Origin: Eutreptiella sp. 'Long Island Sound 2002'
Lineage: Eukaryota; Euglenozoa; Euglenophyceae; Eutreptiales; Eutreptiaceae
Direction of reading: 5' to 3'
Length of the DNA stretch: 64,000 bases
NCBI GenBank assembly: GCA_964036045.1
Contig: OZ038381.1
Coordinates: 105,343,367 to 105,407,366 of the forward strand
Below are positions 57,623-64,000 of this stretch, piece by piece; position 1 is the stretch's first letter; the number at the start of each line of letters is the position of its first letter. The position numbers and the translations under genes were made by a program. Under the pieces are notes generated by a model. That model saw only the letters and a list, made by a program, of their open reading frames with translations. It was not told where the DNA came from and did not search any database.

Positions 57623-58208
57623 GGCGCGCGAAAACAGCCCACAGCCACCAAACCGCCCGCCAACAACACAGAAGGGGGCCAAACCCCCCACCCAGAGGGC
57701 ACCGAAGACAGGACCCCCAAACAGGCACAGGGGGACCACCCAGCCAAAACCGGCAACACCAAGCCAGGAACAGCGGCCCACCGGGAAAAGGGGCACCAAA
57801 ACAAGCAGAAAAAAAAAAGCCAGCAGCCCAGCCCGAAAGAAAGGAGACGGGGGGAGAGACCACAAGGCCCGGGACAGGGACACCCAGCAACCGAAAAAAA
57901 AAAAAAGCGCAAAAGACACAACCCGACAACCCAGCCAAGAAGGGCGAGATTCGGGCCCAGCACGCACGCCCACACCGCACACGGGAACCGGAAACGGCAA
58001 GGGGCAAGGGAAACGCGCACGAAACCACACAGGTCCCGAAAGCAGGCCGACACCAAAGCCCAACCACGAACACCACAAACAGCCGGCAAAAGAGGGACAA
58101 CGCCGCAAACCGAGCCCAAACACACCCACCCAAGACCCCAGCCAAAACGGGCAGGGGTAAACAAAACCCACGACCAACCGCAACCCGGACCCAACCACAA
58201 ACGCAAGC

Positions 58209-58696
58209 CAACAGTAGGAAACCCAGTGCCCACAGCCCGGGCACTGAGGCAGCCCGTGCCATGCAGGTGACCCCGCCAAACGAGATCCGGAGCCCAGGGG
58301 TAAGGCTGCATCCTAAGGCCTGCGCTGCTTAGGGACTCGAGGCGGAGCGTGCGACACCCAAGCGCCTCGGAACCCTAGTACCAAGAACATGCATGCATGC
58401 CTTGGGAAGGGGATACGCCAGGAAGTCCGGTGAACCCCTAGGGTTCCGCCCAAAGGAGGGGACGTGCGCAAGCACGGGGGCCCACCCTCCCGGCGAGACA
58501 AGCACGTCACGCTGGCGGCGATCAGCCCTCCCGGTGTAGCCCGGGGCCGCTTTGTTGGGGGCCAACAGTCAGGTCTAGCGGGATGTAAGCCGCCTCCCCT
58601 CTTCACGCGCGGAGCCTCCTCCTGTTCGTCACAGGGGCGACGCCAGGGGGAACCATGGGGCGCCTCTCCATGACCGAGTGCACCTACCTACCTACC
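58209..58696 (+). repeat. Element 3' terminal module, copy in C
   Basis: Third copy of the module at 21316-21801, nearly identical over its length, ending CACCTACCTACCTACC. Confidence 0.85.
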
Positions 58697-58747
58697 TGAT
58701 TGAATCTTTGTGTATAAGCCTGCTTTGTCTATCTGCAGCCCTTCTGT
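58697..58747. repeat. Right 51-bp direct repeat flanking element C
   Basis: Partner of 54650-54700, directly after the tail; the following bases (gttacactgg) differ from those after the left copy. Confidence 0.75.
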
Positions 58748-58938
58748 GTTACACTGGATTCCAAAACCAATCATTGATTCGATCCACATCCTGTTCTTGC
58801 TCTACTTGCTGCTTTGGTTTGGGTTTACAACTACAAAACCTGCAGTATTTCATCAAAATATCTAGGGCATAAATCAAGGACATCTTTCCGGTAGCAGAGA
58901 CAGTCCCTTGTGACCTTTTGAACCGACCCTGAGAAGAA

Positions 58939-60585
58939 GTGCAGCACAAAAAGCTCAACAACAAGTTCATCATGTCCACGCCAAGCGTCAGGACCTGGCC
59001 CATCAGAACTGTCCAAGTGCAAATGGGCAGCATGGCCCACCTCATGGGTGAACCACCTTACCAAGCTCCACAACATCTCAGTGACGCATCTGGGTCCCAA
59101 GGAGATCCAGAACGCAGAAGGGCGGAAGAAAATAAAGGCCTTACCACCGAGGCCTTAGCAGCCCACGGTGGAGACAGCTTCAGTCATCTCCACAGACGTG
59201 TAGCTGCCTCAGTATCCAGATCCAACTGTCCGGCTTCATCCTCAACAGCGATTGAAGGCCCTGAGAAGTATGACGAACTGAGGAAGAAAATGGATGAATA
59301 CATCTCCCATGAGGAGTACTACAAATCCATTCGTGGAGAAGATGGAGAGGATCCATTGGCAGTACATGGATCCAGACCACGTACAGACCTAGGGTCCTAC
59401 GCGCACTGTGGCCCGCCGTCCGACAGAGCCGAGACTGCATCCCTGCCAGGACGACCAAGACCTGAGTATCCAAGAGCATGTTGTCCAACCCCAAGGGCTC
59501 CCGAAGTGGGCCCGACTCGAGTTGAAGAACAACATTATCCAAGGCCAACCTACGGTGCCCTGGATCATACGGCCGAGCTGTTGGCCAAACTCCTGTCTGG
59601 ATCAGAAGATCCAGATGTGACGGCCCTATCGGAGGCCATTAAGGCTAAACTGGGTATTGCAGAACCCTTACCCAAGCCAGAGTTGCCCTCTCTGTCTCCA
59701 GGACTGAGTACCCTGGCCGAAGATCTTAAGAGATCAAGGGTCTCAAGGCTGTTGCCTAAGGTCACCTGCCCCAGCCCCTTTCACCCCCGTGCCAGGACAG
59801 TGCCTATGGCTGATCTACAGGACGTGCCTGTCACAGAGATTGAGAGAAGAGGGCTGTCAGCCCTAGCACCTCTTGCCGGCGTGTCGCCTTCAGGCCTAAC
59901 TCCGGGGGGTGGGAAGACGGGCAGACCTATTGCCCAGGCGAACATCCAGCTGGAACTGCCGGAGTTCGACCCCAAAAATCTGCCCGAATGGGCAGAAGAA
60001 TTTGCAGAGTTCCTTTTGTTGACTGGCCAATCCCATGTGGATGTGGCCACCAAATGCTCACTGCTAAAACGCTCATGCAAAAAGAAATTTTTGCAAAAAC
60101 AGGTGTAACAGATTCTGAAAACCTGTTCTACCTGGGCAGAGGTACTTCTGAGGTTGGAGAAAACATTCCCAGTCTATGAGACTGACCTCAGTCTACGCAC
60201 ACAGATCGAGGAGCTACCTATGTTCCCTGAGTTTCCATCCGCTGCGCGAATTTCTGAATATGTGTGCGACTTGGAGTACTTGTTTTCGAGGATGAACGTG
60301 GGCTCGTACGGAGCCACTGAGCCCCACCTGTGGCTCATGAGTAAGATCCCCCAACGTACGTGGGATGATTGCCGCTCCACCTCTGAGAGCAAGAGCAGGA
60401 GCCACTCGTACGATGAACTGGTGGACCCCTTGATTGAGCTAGCTCTTGAGAGAGAGAATGACTCCCACATGGAGAAATTCCTCAAGAAGCATTTGGGTTG
60501 AGGTGGTACCCCTACCCCCGAACGTGGCGAAGGGAAAGGGCCTAAAAATTCCGCTAACTCCAACCAGGGAGTCCGGAGGGACGCG
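58939..60585 (+). pseudogene. Gag-like retroelement protein of dinoflagellate type
   Basis: 390 codons from ATG 58939 to TAA 60106-60108, then the same frame continues through TGA 60499-60501 to about 60585. Distinctive text: NIQLELPEFDPKNLPEWAEE, TKCSLLKRSCKKKFLQ, TDLSLRTQIEELP, GATEPHLWLMSKIPQ and LALERENDSHMEKFLKKHLG. From memory (not searched), this matches a retrotransposon-associated gag-like family abundant in dinoflagellates, in which the text runs on without these stops. The N-terminal third is polar (KYDELRKKMDEYISHEEYY). A zinc-knuckle region and polymerase expected downstream are missing because T-poor block D begins near 60586. A dead, truncated copy. Confidence 0.65.
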
Positions 60586-63500
60586 TGAGCACCCAGCGGG
60601 CACGCACTGCCTGCCGGACGGGCTACCGGACCACCAGGCCCGCGCCACCCGAAGGGGTGAGTGCTCAGTTATCGCAAACCACACGCCCAACGGTACCACC
60701 CCCAACACCACCCGCAATGACACACCATCACCACCACCATGCACGCCCACCCGCCACCACACACCCAAGGCCCATCATCAGGGCCGCCCGCCGACACCAC
60801 AACCACCAAGCAGTCCAGCCACAACCACCACCACCACCCAGCCCACACCGGCCCGACCACATCCGCCACCGGCCGGCCACACACGTCCGAGAACCCACCA
60901 TCACGCCCGACCACACCGCGCAGGCGACGCACCCACATCCAACACCCAACCCCAAGCACCCACACCGGCACCATCCACACGGAGCATACACGAGCCACGC
61001 ACCATCAGACAACACAAGCTGCCCACCAAGTACACGTACCGCCACCCACAGCATCACCAACAACACCCTCCCCCCCGGCAGCAGTCACGACGCCGTCGCC
61101 AGGCACACCACCATCCGCCCCGCAGCACACCTGCAACACCCTCACGCTCCACACCACCCACAGCACCCACACCGTAAAACGCCAACACCGCCGTCCCACC
61201 CTTGACACCTGCAGCAGCGTCACCATCGATGTCGCCAGCGGCACCAACATCACGCCCGACCACACCGCGCGGACGACACGCCCACAACCAGCACCCATCC
61301 CCAAACACCCACACCGACACCACCCACGCCGACCAGACCCCACACCACCCACGCAAAGCACACGCCGGCCACGCTCCACCAGACAACACAAAGCGCCACA
61401 CGCAGGGCAACAGCGCACCTGCCGCCCACAGACCCCCCGCAACCCGCACCAGGTACACACCAACACTCGAACCCGCATCCAACCACGCCGACCGAGCGCC
61501 CGGCGCACCAACCACCACACGCACAGGCAACCGCCCAACGCCGGCACCGACTCCACGGGCAGACAGGCAGACAAACAACCTCGTCAGCATCACCAACAAC
61601 ACCATCACCCAATCCACCACCTGCGGCACCAACGCCACCATCGCCCGTTGCACCAACGGCAACCCCCCCTCCGGACCCACACCACCTGTTCTCAGCCGTC
61701 ACCTACGGCACACACCGGCCTCACCGTCACCCAGTGCATCGCCTACGTCACCCTCTCCATCGGCACCACCGACGACACCACCGCCCACAGCACCCCCAGC
61801 AACACCCTACGTAGGGACAGTACCAGCGGCGCCACCAACCGGCACTCCACCTGCAACACCCACATCAACATCGCCACCACCCATGACATCACCCGCAGCG
61901 CCCTCACCATCGACGACACCGGCAGCACCCTCACCGCCGACATCACCAGTTACGCCACCATCCACTGCACCACCTACAGCGACCACCGGAGCCGTTGGCC
62001 CCCCAGCGCCCGCCCCGTCACCTATGACACCATCAGCGTCACCAACCCCGTCGCCGTCCGGCGCATCACCCGAAGCACCCACGTCAACAACACAAACTCG
62101 TTTCGACGCCCACAGCACCCCCCCGTAGGCGTCACCAGCATCTCCTCCACCCATTGCATCGCCCACAGTGCCCCAGCTCAACCCACTGCGCCTTTGGCGC
62201 ACACATACCCGACAACCACACAAACCAACCACGCCCACACTGCCCACAAACCCCATCAGCCCACGCCGTGGACACACCCACACGCACGCCCACGCCCGGC
62301 CACGCCCCCCAGGCACTACCCAGGAGCCGCGACCACCCACGCAAGCGCCACGCCACCACTGCCGCCAACCACCCGCCGTCAGCGCCCCCCGGACCGGCGC
62401 CCTGGGAACATCAAGCCTGGGGGCCGGCGCACACACAGGGAACCGAGAGCGCAACAGCCACCCGACCCCTGTCCCCCACGACACCCACGCCCACACCGGC
62501 GCCGGCACCGGCACACACCCACAACCACGCACAGCACCCCAGCCGGCCCCCCCCGAAAGGAAAAAAAAAAACAAAAGAAACAGAGACAAACAAGCCAGCG
62601 AAAAGAGAGGAGCAAGGGAAAGGCAGAGGAAGAGACCGCGGGGAGAGCAGAAGGCAAACACGCAAGCCCACACACGCGCGCCCCCCCCCCCCCTAGCCAA
62701 CCCTACCCCGCATGTCCCGCACCCTCCCAGGAACCGCCAAGCCCAAGACCACCCCCCAGGCACCACCACAACAGACCACCATGAGAAGCCGCCGAGGACG
62801 ACACACAAAACACCGCCGCCAACCACACGGACGACACCGACACAAGCCCCACCCCCACAACTCGCCGCACCCACCGCTGCGGCGCCCCAACACACAATGG
62901 TGCCCCCATGGATGCGGTACACCCCAAAAGCCCCCTTCAGCCAGCCGACCAGAGACCACCACGGGACGCACCAAGGGGACACCGCGGAAGACCCACCCAC
63001 AGTGAGGCCCCGACATCCGCTACCCGCCGGCAGCCTACCACGGGCCCAGCCCACACCCGAGCAAATAGCCCCCCCCCCCACCGTGGACACGATACACCTG
63101 AGCCACACACCGCCACTCACCGCCCGCGGGCTACTCACCGGGGCCACAGCACGCCCAAGATGCCGCGACCCAACGACCCGCGGACCCCGCAAACGCAAAA
63201 GCCCGCGCGTGGCCCATACACCGCGCTCCCCGCACCACTGGGGGCACTCAACGGTGGGCCGACACCCCCAAGCACCACACGACCACACCCCCTGGTTTCG
63301 ACACTCCAGTCCCGCACACCCCGCCCCAGGGGACCCCAGGCCCCACGCTACACCGACCCCGCATGGCCCACGTACTGAAACACGCCAGGAGGACGATCAA
63401 GAGACCGCGCGGGGCTGCCCCACACCGCCAGAGGAAAAACCACGGGCGACAACCCAGCCCACCAGACCTGGACACGGTGCCCCCCCCCACCACCAAGAAG

Positions 63501-64000
63501 GCCACCACAGAACACAACACCCCCATACCACACCGTACCCCCCTCCCCCGCCCGGGGACACGGGACACCACAGCCCGCCAACACAGGAACGAAGCCGCGC
63601 CACGCCGACTCCGCACGCCACCCCACCGGCACCACCCCTGGAAACCCCGCACACCTCGCGCCAGCTCAACGCCCACCACCGGCCACAACCCGAACCGCAC
63701 ACAGGGGCAACACCACCGGCCAGGACAGCCACCAGCGAGCAGCAGCACACCACAACCACGCCAAACGGCGCGCTTCCCCGGACACCGGCGCACGACCCCG
63801 CACCGGCCGCCGCACGTGCCCCGAACACCAGCATCACACGCCCACCGTGCCATGAAGCAGCACCCCAACACGTGAACACACACGATGACCCCATGGCCCT
63901 GGACATCGACAGCCTGCTAGAGCTGGAACTCCAACACACCGAGGACACTGAGCATCATATGGACCTCACCCCGCCAGAGCTCGAGCCCGCAGCAAGCGGC
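60586..64000 (+). mobile_element. Block D: T-depleted insertion running off the window
   Basis: Composition changes abruptly after the gag relic to CA/CG-rich DNA with about 2 T per 60 bases (for example 60841-60900). An approximate 350-bp tandem duplication is marked by cacgcccgaccacaccgcgc at 60902 and 61252. A-run and C-run patches lie at 62560-62700. None of the A/B/C modules is recognised. The sense of depletion matches A and C, so I infer an element of the same general kind in plus orientation. Frames such as 60739-62784 are compositional. Confidence 0.4.
63893..64000 (+). CDS. Start of an acidic, Leu-rich ORF, cut by the window end
   Basis: ATG at 63893 opens MALDIDSLLELELQ, then EDTEHHMDLTPPELEPAA, in frame to the last base. 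Its acidic, Leu-rich text differs sharply from the surrounding Pro/His/Arg-biased translations and uses T-containing codons (gac atc gac, cat cat atg gac). It may be the first real protein of block D. Only 36 codons are visible; no assignment. Confidence 0.35.
   Translation, partial: MALDIDSLLELELQHTEDTEHHMDLTPPELEPAASG

Larger units (their letters stand above)
54701..58696 (+). mobile_element. Element C: 5'-truncated relative of A
   Basis: About 4.0 kb between 51-bp direct repeats. It starts with 142 bp of AT-rich sequence not found in A or B, then the CA-rich T-free block (54843-55760; 55021-55080 contains no T at all), mixed purine-rich text, a minisatellite (56320-57540), the foldback (57587-57622), a region parallel to 20800-21300, and the 3' module with tail CACCTACCTACCTACC. 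ORF1 and the SR ORF are absent, as expected of 5' truncation. Minus-strand frames of over 1100 codons across it arise only because the strand complementary to T-free DNA has no stops. Confidence 0.65.

Noticed and set aside
54486-58311. Minus-strand open frames of 1258 and 1158 codons across element C
   Set aside because: The plus strand nearly lacks T, so no stop can form on either strand. The same region is open in several frames and its translation only mirrors the minisatellite. Not evidence of a gene.
3423-60585. Reassigned stop codons as a firm conclusion
   Set aside because: In-frame stops are far rarer than random, sister copies carry the ordinary CAA or CGA codon, and frameshifts occur in the same genes. 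Decay explains all of it, so recoding is kept only as a hypothesis.
60739-62784. 681-codon Thr/Pro/His-rich frame in block D
   Set aside because: Two other frames over the same stretch are equally open and equally low-complexity, and no copy elsewhere supports one of them.

Overview
The window looks like nuclear DNA of a repeat-rich eukaryote, most likely a dinoflagellate (moderate confidence). Two things point there: several genes with GT-AG introns, and a gag-like retroelement protein at 58939-60585 that I recognise from memory as a family common in dinoflagellate genomes. No database search was possible. About two thirds of the window is mobile or tandemly repeated DNA, and I saw no tRNA or rRNA genes.

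Layout. At 1-3.4 kb a small T-poor insertion (E, 1205-2386) sits between 385-bp direct repeats. At 3.4-5.2 kb there is a decayed multi-exon minus-strand gene (G1). A second minus-strand gene (G2) is split: its 5' part lies at 22.9-21.8 kb and its 3' part at 6.9-5.55 kb. Between them is a 14.9-kb insertion (A, 6907-21801) bounded by 652-bp direct repeats of G2 sequence. Element A carries a Pro/His-rich ORF and an SR-rich ORF and is itself interrupted by a 9-kb LINE (8265-17334). From 23.5 to 35.3 kb, AT-richer DNA holds a 190-bp satellite, a multi-exon coiled-coil gene with tandemly duplicated exons (G3), a Cys-containing exon (G4), and a 3.17-kb tandem duplication of a polyglutamine gene (G6a/G6b). 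From 35.3 to 37.1 kb is a decayed minus-strand gene (G5), cut by element B. Element B (54.1 to 37.1 kb, reverse orientation) belongs to the same family as A but is swollen by minisatellites. Element C (54701-58696) is a 5'-truncated member. It is followed by the gag relic, which is cut by another T-poor block (D, 60.6 kb to the window end).

Elements A, B and C share a module order: Pro/His ORF, SR ORF, CA-rich block, C-A-G foldback, minisatellite, a 3' module of about 480 bp, then a CCTACCTACC-like tail. Their 5' ends are variably truncated, which resembles non-autonomous retroelements of the SVA type. Three unusual features stand out: very long flanking duplications (51, 385 and 652 bp), near absence of T on the sense strand, and a conserved domain of about 95 residues of unknown function. 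T-depletion leaves all six frames open, so most long ORFs in these blocks are artefacts.

The host-like genes and both autonomous-type elements read as long protein-like frames broken by isolated TAG, TAA or TGA codons. Most are explicable as CAR or CGA codons changed by C-to-T, and sister copies prove it in two cases. Simple decay is the default reading; stop recoding or RNA editing are testable alternatives.
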